Shown: positions 12,922 through 23,503 of the stretch, piece by piece
How the letters are laid out: every line of letters begins with the position of its first letter
Position numbering within the stretch: the first letter of the stretch is position 1
NCBI GenBank assembly: GCA_003640385.1
Contig: RCAB01000008.1
Span: forward strand, 1-64,000
Direction of reading: 5' to 3'
DNA length: 64,000 bases
Source of the DNA: Setaria digitata
Taxonomy: Eukaryota > Nematoda > Chromadorea > Rhabditida > Setariidae
Program-made: the position numbers and the translations under genes
The notes under the pieces: model-generated
What the model was told of the DNA's origin: nothing
Seen by the model: the letters and a program-made list of their open reading frames with translations, nothing else
The model's database searches: none

Positions 12922-13731
12922 TCAAACTTTATGTGCATGGCCATTGAGCAAATTCGGTGTTTCGATCGGTATTGTAGTTGTTTCATTGTGACTCGAATTA
13001 TCCTGTGACTGATTCATTGGCATTTTTTCAATATCTATAACCGTAGCACCAACAGCGCTAACCTTTTGACTCCTTGAATCATGCCACGAATCTAAATAGC
13101 CGTGATAGGCACCATAATGAGTATGTCGTGGTAAAGACCGATCCTCCAATAACTGAAAACATGATAATCATTAATTGGTTTTGCTAAAACCCAACAGGAA
13201 CTTCTCCCACTCACTCAATCTGCCAGTTTCGGAATTACTTCAGGTAGCTATTGATCAATCTTCGCTGGAACAAAGTTAGACTACTATATTCAACAAAAAA
13301 ATTTCTAGCAGAACTTCACAATTTAAACACTATTACACAAACCTCATTCCGGTGCCCTAATTCACGTTTCCGACGTGAAACACTATTTCGCCCCTGAGCA
13401 AATTTCATAATTAGAAATAAAAGCATCCCAATAATCGATAAGCACACCAAACCAATGGTCATGTTACGTAAATCCATGATATAATTTGTCATTCGATGCA
13501 TATCATCAGCAACCTGAAATATTCCACACGAGTTCTCAACTGTTAAAAGGAATGATGCATTTTATTAAAGATACATAAGATATGTAGTTCCTTAATGATC
13601 AAGCAATTAAATCAAACATAATGAGTAACCTGCATCATTTTTGGGATGCTTTTGAATATAACATTCATGTCTGGGTAAGGCTGATGATCCATCATCACGT
13701 CTGTTTTTGGAGTACTGTTGCTTCCTCCCAT
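12922..13731 (-). CDS. Small single-pass membrane protein, family not recognised
   Basis: Three minus-strand exons, 13731-13630, 13513-13343 and 13152-12922, join in phase 0 with consensus splice sites (CAG|GTTACT; GAG|GTTTGT) to give 167 residues. There is no cleavable signal peptide: a hydrophilic N terminus (begins MGGSNSTPKTD) of about 52 residues is followed by one hydrophobic segment (MTIGLVCLSIIGMLLFLIM, about 53-71), then a basic stop-transfer patch (RRKREL) and a His/Ser/Asn-rich tail ending GHAHKV. The basic residues after the membrane segment suggest the C-terminal tail is cytosolic (positive-inside rule, inference). The Met-rich helix before the membrane segment (NVIFKSIPKMMQVADDM) is amphipathic. 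I do not recognise the family and assign no function. The consistency of three exons argues it is real. Confidence 0.65.
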
Positions 13732-15121
13732 AGCGTAGTATTACTTGAAATACGCGACAAATTTTAAACTAAGAATAACACGAACTTTCAGCGAGTAACT
13801 AACCCAACAGAATGACAAGATATCTGCAAACTTAATGATTTAAGCAAAAAACTTCAGTCTGTAACGAATCATCGAACGAACTCTAATCAAAAATGTTAAC
13901 TAGAACTAAGAATACTACAATTAAATGCAGTCTGAGCAATGTCATGGAAAGGAAATGAAAATAACTTCAAGAATATTAAGACGTGAAAGAGAATAAGCTG
14001 TCAAATTTCGACAGCTACATGCTGAATTTACAAATTCTACCCACTAGAATGCAATTATCCCTCCGAGTAAGCAGCTAAAATTCAAATTCATCCATGCTAA
14101 GTAGCTAAGTAATTCAGGCCACGTAAGACCTCCAACAGTCGGTCCCAAAAGAAATTTCTATCTTTATTTACCTCTTGAGAAACAAATCTGTTGGACGCAA
14201 AGTAAAAAATGGAGGCAGCATTTGGAGGAATATTTGACTACTTGGGGTGATGCTGAGATGGCCAAGGGTCAGTGCAATTAAGTAGCGTAGCGTTCTTAAC
14301 TATAACCGTTGAATATCCGTGCACTAAGAACTAATCAATACTTGAAGAAACAGGAGCTTCATACCATCAGAAGAAGTCTGTACTTCAACAGTGAAGCGTC
14401 GAGGCGTAGACAGCCTCTGTGAAGCAAAGGTTTCCCGTACCTGAGGAAGAGCTCTACGCTGACGACAGCAACCTGTCCGTAATGGTGTCTTGTCTTGTCT
14501 TGGTGACATGAGTTACGGAAGAAGTGCGAAACAACCGGCATCCTCTTGCATTTATATTTCCAATCAGAACTGAGTGATACTGTAAACGAAATCATTCGTA
14601 GGAAGTATTCAGAAGCACATTATTCCAGAATCATTTCATTACGTAATCACTGAAGTCATCTCTGTTACACTCATTTTTATAGTAAGGGAAGAATAAAGTC
14701 GTAGGATAAGATGCTCTGCTCGTCTACTTACTAAATCAGTTAATCGTCCAAAATACTGGATGTTATCAAAAGAAGGAAAGCTTAAAGAGAAAATATGTAG
14801 GATTAGTCGATTCCATGCTGCAGTCGAAATGCTACTTTGTTGACGTAATGACAGAGGAGAAAAATGCGAAGAAAAAAACTGATGGAAGTATTTTCGGAAA
14901 ATTTGCCAATCTCTAAATCTTAATTTTGTGCATTTATCTGAGGAGTATTTCGAATTTTAATTATCCCAGTGAGTAAGTTGTAACAGCACGGAAAAATGTA
15001 CGAGTAGAGAGGATAATAGCACATCTTAGTTCAGTTGCTTCTTCGCACTCTCCTGTACATCAATAGCTTTTTCACAGAGCCTTTACATCTCGTCTTTACA
15101 TCTGTAGACGAGGCAGCAAAT
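13732..15121. other. Intergenic, no gene seen
   Basis: Upstream of the minus-strand membrane-protein gene, so its promoter and any untranslated first exon should lie in the first part. The overlapping minus-strand ORFs around 14324-14595 have neither splice support nor protein-like composition. Confidence 0.4.
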
Positions 15122-15298
15122 ACAGTGTTTCGGGATTCCTGTTGGCTTGCAGCAGATATCAGTGTTTCGGGATTCCTGTTGGCTTGCAGCAGATATCAGT
15201 GTTTCGGGATTCCTGTTGGCTTGCAGCAGATATCAGTGTTTCGGGATTCCTGTTGGCTTGCAGCAGATATCAGTGTTTCGGGATTCCTGTTAGCTGTT
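15122..15298 (+). repeat. 37-bp tandem repeat, about 4.7 copies
   Basis: Unit begins AGTGTTTCGGGATTCCTGTT and continues GGCTTGCAGCAGATATC. Copies start at 15124, 15161, 15198, 15235 and 15272; the first four are essentially identical and the last diverges after 21 bases. Period 37 is not a multiple of 3, so the ORF running through it is not a protein repeat. Near-identity suggests recent expansion. Confidence 0.95.
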
Positions 15299-16324
15299 AC
15301 TATATATAGAGCTCGATGATAGTGTACAATTCGTCTAAGCGATCTGAGAACTTTCGAAGGAAGCAGACTTTCATTTGATAGAATGAGCCAATGGAAGGAT
15401 CTCGAAGTACCGTCTTAGACATGAAGGTAATGCATGATGTCATGAGCGAAACTATACAAATGATTTGTCAGAGAAAGTGTCAATAATAAAGAGATCGGTC
15501 AACCGATAAGACACTACTCGATGACGACTCTCTTATCAGTCTTGAGCTGCAAGAATATGCTTAAAGTCTCGACACTCTCCAATTCTTCTCCCTGTCTTCC
15601 AAGTATGAAGGTTAGAATTTGTATTGCAGTGACATGAAATTAGTGCATTCAACCTTTACCAGCTGAGTCTAACAATCGAGTTCACTATACTTTTTTGTTG
15701 CTACTGTTATGGAATGGATACATCACAGTCTCATGAAGGAAGTGAGTGAAGTTTCCATCAGTCATTCACTTTTATGCTAGCCAATTAATGGTTGTTAAAC
15801 ATGCGAAAACCCCATAAATAATTAAGATCATTTGGCAGCACATTGAGACAGAACGATCAATCATCGTCCAGGATCCAGAATCTTACTGATTTGCAAGTTT
15901 CGTACACTTCTATTTACATGCAAACTTAAGCGATAGTCCTACCAATCATACGGATCGTCTCAAGTACTGTCGGGCCTTAAATGATTCGCACCGTTGCGTT
16001 TCGCAACTTCTCTTCGCTTATAAAACTTTCCATGCTGAAGTACAGAAAATAGATAAGTTGGTCACTTATTGTGATTATGAAAATTGAAGTTTAAAGAAGA
16101 AAAATGGATAAAAGTCCCTTCTGCTCCTTACACTTCCCTCAGAAATAACAACAATTGCAGCTGAAAAAAATACAATTAATAATACTCGATACACAAGGGA
16201 ACACAAGTGGTTTGAATGCCACTATCTATTCTACTGTTATGCTATAATAATCTTGGATAACACTTCATGTTAGTTCCCCATGTTTTCGGCAACAAAAGTT
16301 AAAAACCAGTGATTTTCGGGAACA
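15299..16324. other. Intergenic, no gene seen
   Basis: AT-rich non-coding sequence between the tandem repeat and the direct-repeat zone. I see no exons or RNA genes. Confidence 0.4.
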
Positions 16325-17300
16325 AAATATGAAAGAGAAATGATTTATTTCAAGTGCCTTTTTTATTCAACAATCAATTTTAGTAGCAAAAGGAAAATGA
16401 GACGTCCATGTTATATTATTTCAAATTCGATTTAAATCTGCTTCAAAAACTTTAAAAGGTACGAAATTAATTTAAGGCAGAAATCTGAATAGCACTGAAT
16501 TTCAAGAGGAATGCTTTTCCGTCTCATTTTGATCACACCAGGAAATTCAGATACATTGAATTATTTACTAAAATTTCAAATATCCANGATACATTCAACA
16601 ATCAATTTTAGTAGCAAAAGGACAATGAGACGTCCATGTTATAGTCAATTCTAACTTAATGCAATCAGAAAATGAGTTTAGAAAGAGAACATAAGACCAT
16701 GTTTGTTGGCCCCTGAAAGCTAAAGAAAAGTTCCTATTATCAGCAGTGATTCACGAAAACCAACGCTTATCTTACTGATAATNATTATTTACTAAAATTT
16801 CAAATATCCATGAAAACACCGAGCGATAAAAGACTTGACTTGATCTTCAAATATTTCAATTTCTTAAATCACAAACGATTTTGGTCTGATAACTTTGGAT
16901 GGTTTATACTAACAATCCTCTTTCAAAAGTTTTCTTCCTCGTTCTCCACAATAGGGGTGAACAAGAAGCAAAGCAAAGTAAAAATGTGAAGATAGTATGG
17001 GAAGAAGAAATATCTCTTCATATTTTTACCCCAATTCTCTCTTTCTACGAAGTTAATTAGTTATTAAAAATGTGAAAGAAAAGTGATTTATTTCAGGTGG
17101 CTTTTTTATTCAACAATCAATTTTAGTAGCAAAAGGACAATGAGACGTCCATGTTATAGTCAATTCTAACTTAATGCAATCAGAAAATGAGTTTAGAAAG
17201 AGAACATAAGACCATGTTTGTTGGCCCCTGAAAGCTAAAGAAAAGTTCCTATTATCAGCAGTGATTCACGAAAACCAACGCTTATCTTACTGATAATAAG
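16325..17300 (+). repeat. Local direct repeats with two single-N junctions
   Basis: A segment containing TTCAACAATCAATTTTAGTA occurs three times: about 16366-16410, 16593-16782 and 17109-17298. The second and third are essentially identical over about 190 bp. The second copy is bounded exactly by single undetermined bases at 16587 and 16783, and the same 27 bases (attatttactaaaatttcaaatatcca) flank it at 16560-16586 and 16784-16810. The outer pair (16325-16400 and 17067-17145) is imperfect and looks like a genuine old duplication; the N-bounded copy looks like an assembly patch. Confidence 0.85.
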
Positions 17301-19534
17301 ACTAATCTTACTGATAATTACAGCGTTTTATTCTTCCAATTACTAGTAAAACGTTAAAAGTAATACCCTTTCGTTACAAAAAAAGATGTGATAGCATTTT
17401 CTAGAAAAGCAAAAAAAGATTTGTACATCAAAAATGTGAAGACGGAATGGGAAGATGTCAAGAAGCGTTGCTTCCAATTATCAAAGAGAAGAAGACATCG
17501 AGCCATAAACAGCATCGTCTATATGGAAAACAAGGCACAGTGTGATTGATAAGGGGTAGGGATAGTGATAGGCCTTGCTTGATTAAAATTAAATAGAGAC
17601 AACAGAAAGGGAACAGTTGGCAAGGTGGTAGTATGAGGGAAACGAATTTCGAACATATGATGCTCTCCCCTTCGTGGTGGATATATCTCACATCCTCTCT
17701 CTAGCACCCTTAGACTAAGACCAGGCCAACACCGCTCTACTCCAATCAAGCTCTCTTCATAACAAGCACTTAATGAATATATTTAACCGTCAACACAACA
17801 CAGATAAGTAAATTTCATAAAAACGAAATGTGAGAAGTTGAGCATGTCCTAAAACAAGGAACAAGTGATAATTGAACGATAATCGCAGTACCTGTTATCA
17901 AGTTTTTACAGATTGTAAATCATTGAGATTCTGATAGTAATCCAAAGATTACGAAGAATTTCTGAATCGCTAGTTTGAAGTACTACGAGGCTGAATCGTT
18001 AATGGAGTACGATGGTGTTTTTAAGCTCGAGTCAAAAAAAGAATTGGAGAAGATAAGGTGATTTGATCACTGATAAATATATGAATCTACAGAGAAAAGG
18101 AATGTAATAGAAATGGTATTCTGATGACCTCCAACATTAATGAATCTTCTATACTGCTTACGTTATATTGGCAAATTAATATGGGCAGAGAATACAAGTA
18201 ATATTACAAACTTAACCACGAAATCTTTTTTTTTGCTGTTGCTTCTAAAAAACGGATTGGATGAAATGAGGCTTATTGAAGAATTCATTGGTACGATTTC
18301 CGACGTCTGCTTACCATTTCACCACCTAACCAAACGCTTTACTGCGGGCAAGAGATGGTGCTAAATCATTTTTTAGTTTCTAAATACAATGGTCATTTAG
18401 CTATTTTACACTTACTCTCGATTTTACACATTTAGCCATTTTACACTTGAATACTTTGTTTCCTAATTCCATTACGCAAGGAAAAGTGTGAATTCATTTC
18501 TGTCAATAATTCATTTATGCTTTGCTGTTACGTTGTTGTGATAGGTCATTTCTGATTACTTGGCTCCTTCGTCCCCACTCCGGAACAACACTAATCCATT
18601 TAAACAAAGATTTCGCTAGTCAATTTAACTTCCTGAATTTCTGCATTTAAAGCAGCTGTAATTCACGAATATTCTAGCAATAGATAACAAGTCTTGGATT
18701 AAAATATGAAAGTTAGTGTGCTAAAATACTAGTGCCAATATCATTATCTTTTGAAATTTCAATAAACCTAGCAGCAGTAAGGTTCACTTCGAAGCTCGAT
18801 TACTGAGTTTGATATACGAGAAGAAAATAATCCTCATCCTGTTCAAAAATATCCCTCAAAGCAGAATTACCTCAGTGCACTCTGGAAGAAACAGAGAAGA
18901 AACTTCACTTTGAATTCTGCTGAAAAAAGGAGCAGTGGCATTTAGACAATTTGGAAGAACAGTGTGAGTGAGAAACGAAACAAGCCAAATGTTGCTTGTT
19001 ATCTTCTTGTACCTTGAGTTTACAATAAGAGTGAAAGTAGTTCACAGGGGTCTAGTAAAACGGAAGCCAGAAGCGGTACAAAGATGAGCGAGCCTTCTAA
19101 GCAACTGGCCCAAAATAGAAATAGAGCAAATACTGATATCACCTGTCCAGAAGAGTCGGAATCCCGCTTCAGTAGCAGCACAGCCTTGTCTCTCACATCA
19201 ATGTGAATCATATGACGGCTGGGAAAGTTCACTGATTCATGCAAGGCATGCAATTACGGCGTGAATAAACGATTCTGCAAAAGCCAGTCCAGCAGACTAT
19301 TATCGGAGCCATATGATGTCCTCCGGAAACTTGTCACTTTGCCACTATCACAAAGCAATGTAACTGACATTTCTTCTTCCGTCTTTCTCCACTGAATCAG
19401 CAAGGAAAGCACTTTGACATCAGTCAATTCTGGTTCATTGTATTTCCTTTTGTTGCACTCTTTTTCCCAACAATTAAACAATTGGAGTACAATGTGTGAT
19501 TAAAACTTTGTTCGAGCATTCCTTCTGTTTTCAG
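17301..19534. other. Intergenic, ambiguous small ORFs only
   Basis: No gene model supported. On the minus strand, 19481-19020 carries two consecutive open stretches in one frame (separated by TAA at 19256-19254) that look moderately protein-like (for example HIDVRDKAVLLLKRDSDSSG), but I found no consistent exon structure or recognisable domain. The plus strand of the same stretch is also open (from ATG 19084, 40 codons, Ser-rich). Confidence 0.3.
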
Positions 19535-19613
19535 GTACGTTTTGGTATTGAAATACGCGAACAGAGTAGGGTGATTCTAGCCACTCTCTGCGTCGCGATT
19601 TGCGCAGTAATCT
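19535..19613 (+). CDS. Candidate alternative 5' exon of the EB/deacetylase gene
   Basis: A strong acceptor (CCTTCTGTTTTCAG) and a consensus donor (T|GTAAGT) bound 79 nt open in phase 0, encoding a basic/acidic lead (VRFGIEIREQSR) and a hydrophobic segment (VILATLCVAICAVI). It ends in phase 1, exactly the phase at which the secreted-protein gene's exon 2 (21302) begins. Splicing to it would replace the short signal-peptide exon at 20342 with a longer, possibly membrane-anchoring N terminus. An upstream exon carrying a start codon would be needed and was not identified. Confidence 0.4.
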
Positions 19614-20341
19614 GTAAGTAGCAGGACTTGGTCATCTGATTCTTCGCTTAAGGAACTGAATAAGAGATCCAGGATATTTTGTCGTTAAGTTTATCTGCCT
19701 ACGTAACTTCGGCACCGCCTTTTAAAAAATCTGAGATGTATCAGAAAACTGTCAATCAGGAGAACTAGTTGACTGCTTTTTGGCATTTCACTTCTGTTTC
19801 GAAACCTTTCGCTGAAAAATTTATTATAAAATTCTTTTTAATTAGTATTTCAATTGCAGTCGATATATCAGTTCCGTGTGCTCTGTGCAAATATGTAAAA
19901 TTTGTTTGCATTATTTCTACAGTTTGAAATAGGAAGTACGCTGTACTGGACAGTGTTAATGGCCACAGAGTTTGTTGTTGGTTCAGTTGTGCAAATATAG
20001 AACCAACTCTGCGGATCATCTGATTTTGGACGGTTGAGATACGATATGGCTAGCCCAAACATTGAAGGTCTTCATAACATCCTTCCCACACCACCATCCT
20101 TAAACAGGGGAGTCATTGCCAAGGTAGGATAAACTCAAATTTGTTGATCCAAAAGCCCTAAGCCCTGAATTCTATCGTTTTAACCATCAGCTCTCATCTA
20201 CATAAGCTGTCTTCTAAACCTGCTACACATCTTCAAAGTATCGCGCTTATACAAAAATCACTTTCTTCTTCTTCCTCTAACGTCAGAATAACGAAAAGAA
20301 CTTAGAACCACAACATATCTGAGGAGATATTTTCGAACGAA
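19614..20341. other. Upstream region of the EB/deacetylase gene
   Basis: Non-coding apart from the candidate 5' exon just before it. It should hold the promoter and/or trans-splice acceptor for the start at 20342; I cannot single out specific sites. Confidence 0.35.
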
Positions 20342-23300
20342 ATGGTCGTTGCATTCTTTTTATCATTTTTATTTGTCGGTAAGTAATTTAATTTATCCTA
20401 ATTGAATAAAATCCGCTACTGATTATTAGAGGAATAAAGAATACAACTTTTTATCATTTTATTAGAACTCTTTTTATCTAATTCAAAAGTTCATCGCTTC
20501 AGAAAAGAATAATTCAAATAGAAGGAAAAAGCATTTTATCACTTTTTATGTACCAATTAAAAAGTCTCATCTCATCCAAATATATTTCAAAAACAAAGCC
20601 TACTCGTGCACACATCCTTTGTTATCTACGACTTATCATTTCCTGCCCTCTCGAACGGAATTATTCTCATCTGATTTGAAGATTCAAATATAAATCAAAA
20701 ATTACTTTCCAAGCTTTCTCGTGCATAATTGAAGCAAAAATTTTCATCCTAAAAAAAATTTAACTGTCAAGAAATAGAATTTGAATGCTGTCTGGAACAA
20801 TTAATAAACTCATACCAATGTGTTCGCGAAGCCATTAACCATGATTGATATCAATGCTTTCACGGAAGACACGGCTTATTTCAACAGGTTTTTAAAATGC
20901 TCGATAGCAGCTAAAGCAAAAAAAATATACACTAAAAGTTACCTTCGTCTTGTTAACTACATTACCATGAAAAGACTGAAACAAAAAGAAAATTTGCCCA
21001 TATAAAATTAAGTTGACGGTTGTCGAAGAATGCAAAGATAACTTGTTACTATAGAAATAGACATTAAATGAAAATGAAAAAATAAGACGAATAAGTGTCG
21101 AAAAATCGCAGTAAGCATCAGTTGAAAAATCGCTGGTAAGCAGATTTCGTAAATTTCGACGTGAAAAACTCCCGTTTATATCTATCCTTGATATTTTTGT
21201 TTTGAAATAGTAGAAGCCATGCCATCTCTTATCTTTTCATTTTTTTTGTTCTAATTATGTTGCTCTGAAATTTTGTGGAGGTTAAGAACTTCATAATTCA
21301 GTTTCCTCCTCAAACGATGTAGTACATATTGGCGAAATTGGAAGTCACTGTGATTCTGATCCAACTAACCCACCGTGTACCGCTCCAAATACTTTCTGCA
21401 TTAATAATATTTGCAGTTGCGCACCTTTTTATGAGCCGATCAATGGTGAATGCATCTTAAAATCAAGTAAACTTGACTGTTTTTATGAACTTCTGACGAA
21501 AGTTTAGTTTAAAGTTTAACCAACAGCTGCTCACTGATCAGTTTGTACTGTATAACATTACAGATATGGTTATTTTAATTTAATATTTAGGTTTAAAAAA
21601 AGTGAAGCTGAGAAGAGTTTGCTTTAAGGTCTGACTCTTGGTTCAAAGTGTAGAACATCAGCAGAATGTACAGGTAAGGGAGAATACTGCAACAGGAGCA
21701 ACGGCAAATGCCGGTGCTTATCAAACCATCTCGTTCTAGGTGGTAAGTGTAAACCAGGTAAGCAAGAACTTATCTAGATATTTTTTCTTACCAGTTATCT
21801 GTCATCAGTATAATGTGCTGTTCACCTTTAAATAGTTTCCTCTAAATAAAACTCGAGAAACAACGGTGGGAATAAAACGGATAAGTAGGAACGAACAGTG
21901 GATTTTATTACATTTCGGAACAGTTTTTAGTAATTTATCCGGGACAAAGTGGCTGTGAGGATTCAAGACAATGCTCCAAAGCTTATCCGGGTACTATTTG
22001 CACCAGTCAGAAGAAATGCCAGTGTCCAAAGGGTTTCAGAGCTAAGGCATTTAGTTGCTTCAGAAGTTGGTTTCAAAAATACAGCATTTTTTTTTCGATC
22101 ACGCTATCTTTTTTCTTTCAGATAAATATTCAATTAATTGAAGGCCTTCATTTTCACTGCTTTTTGTTTCACTTTTTTTTCTTCAACGATTGCAAGAAAT
22201 TCTAGAGAATCTATGAAAGGTGAATGTGAAACTAAAACAACATATCTTCACAAACCTTCTTCATCAATTTTGATTTTCCAATTTAGAATTTGATTTTGTA
22301 ATTGTTTTTATAAGAAATTTGTTTCTTTTGTTTTAGAATTAACGACAGTATTATAGGTAAACCATATGTCATGCAGCGGAAGCGATCAGAACCGTTTCGA
22401 GGGAGTGCTCACGACTACAGCATTTTCAATGGTAAGACAAAACTTCCATCTATCAGGTTCATGACTGCTTCTAATCTTTCAAATTACAAAAGTGTTAACT
22501 AAATTGATTTGGCCAGGAATAAATTTATGAAAAGAAAATTATTAATAAAGATTCGCCTGAAAATAGCTAAATAATAAACTAATGGACAACCAGCTGGTTT
22601 GAAAATAGTTAAGTAAATTTAATTATTAGACCGAGCAAAGTGATTGCAAATTGCTATTAATATTTCCTTTTGTAAAGAAGCAGTGTAATCTCTTTAGATT
22701 TCAAAGAAAGGAACAAATTTTTAATTGAAGTAGCGGCGGGAGCTGATTGCCCAACTGGAAATGAGCAGTGTTCCGGTGGCTCAAGTTGTGTTTTCGGCAA
22801 ATGTGAATGTCCATTCGGAACTATACTGAAATCAGGTGAATGTGTACAGATGCGAAAAGTATACGTTGGTTCGCCTTGTAATACTACACAAATTTGTTTC
22901 GGAATTTCGATTTGTGTCAGTGGCGTTTGTCAATGTCCGGATGGCATGATTGTGCAGGTTAGTATGTGTTGGTGTGCAATTCTTCGGTACTGCGAAATGA
23001 TTTAATTAATTAACAAGCTATTTTGTAGGGTGGGCAATGTCAGAACTTTACGTCAGTTAGTCCTGGAGCTAGTTGTGCTACTGGAGAATTTTGCGGTGGC
23101 GGATCTGTGTGTGTCAATTCGGTTCGTTTTTCAGCACATATCAACAGTAATCTACTTGCATTCTAGGAAGAAATGTCAAGTAATTAGTTGGAAAGCTATC
23201 ATTCATTGTTCTTCAGAATATGAATTCTTGAAAAAAGTTCTTACTTGTAGATTTGTTTATGCGTCAATGGTACGATAATGCAAAACGGCATATGCTCAGC

Positions 23301-23471
23301 TGAGCAAAAAAGTTTGTTTCTTTTTCAAATACTTAGTCCAATCACTTTACAATTTAGTTATAAAGTGATTTTACAAAATCCGGCTTTACTGAGTTATTAA
23401 GATCCACATTTTTTTTTTAACAAAATACCATTATGAAGATTTACTCTATTACAAAAATGATTTAAAAGTCG

Positions 23472-23503
<32 letters not shown>

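Noticed and set aside
15122..15298. CRISPR-like array
   Set aside because: Contiguous tandem units without spacers in a eukaryotic genome; a minisatellite.
15035..15319. ORF through the 37-bp repeat, apparent peptide repeat
   Set aside because: The period is not a multiple of three, so the reading shifts in each copy; the repeat is DNA-level only.
19020..19481. Minus-strand open stretches with moderately protein-like sequence
   Set aside because: An in-frame TAA at 19256-19254 splits them, no coherent acceptor/donor pair rescues the frame, and the plus strand is equally open; left as undecided rather than annotated.
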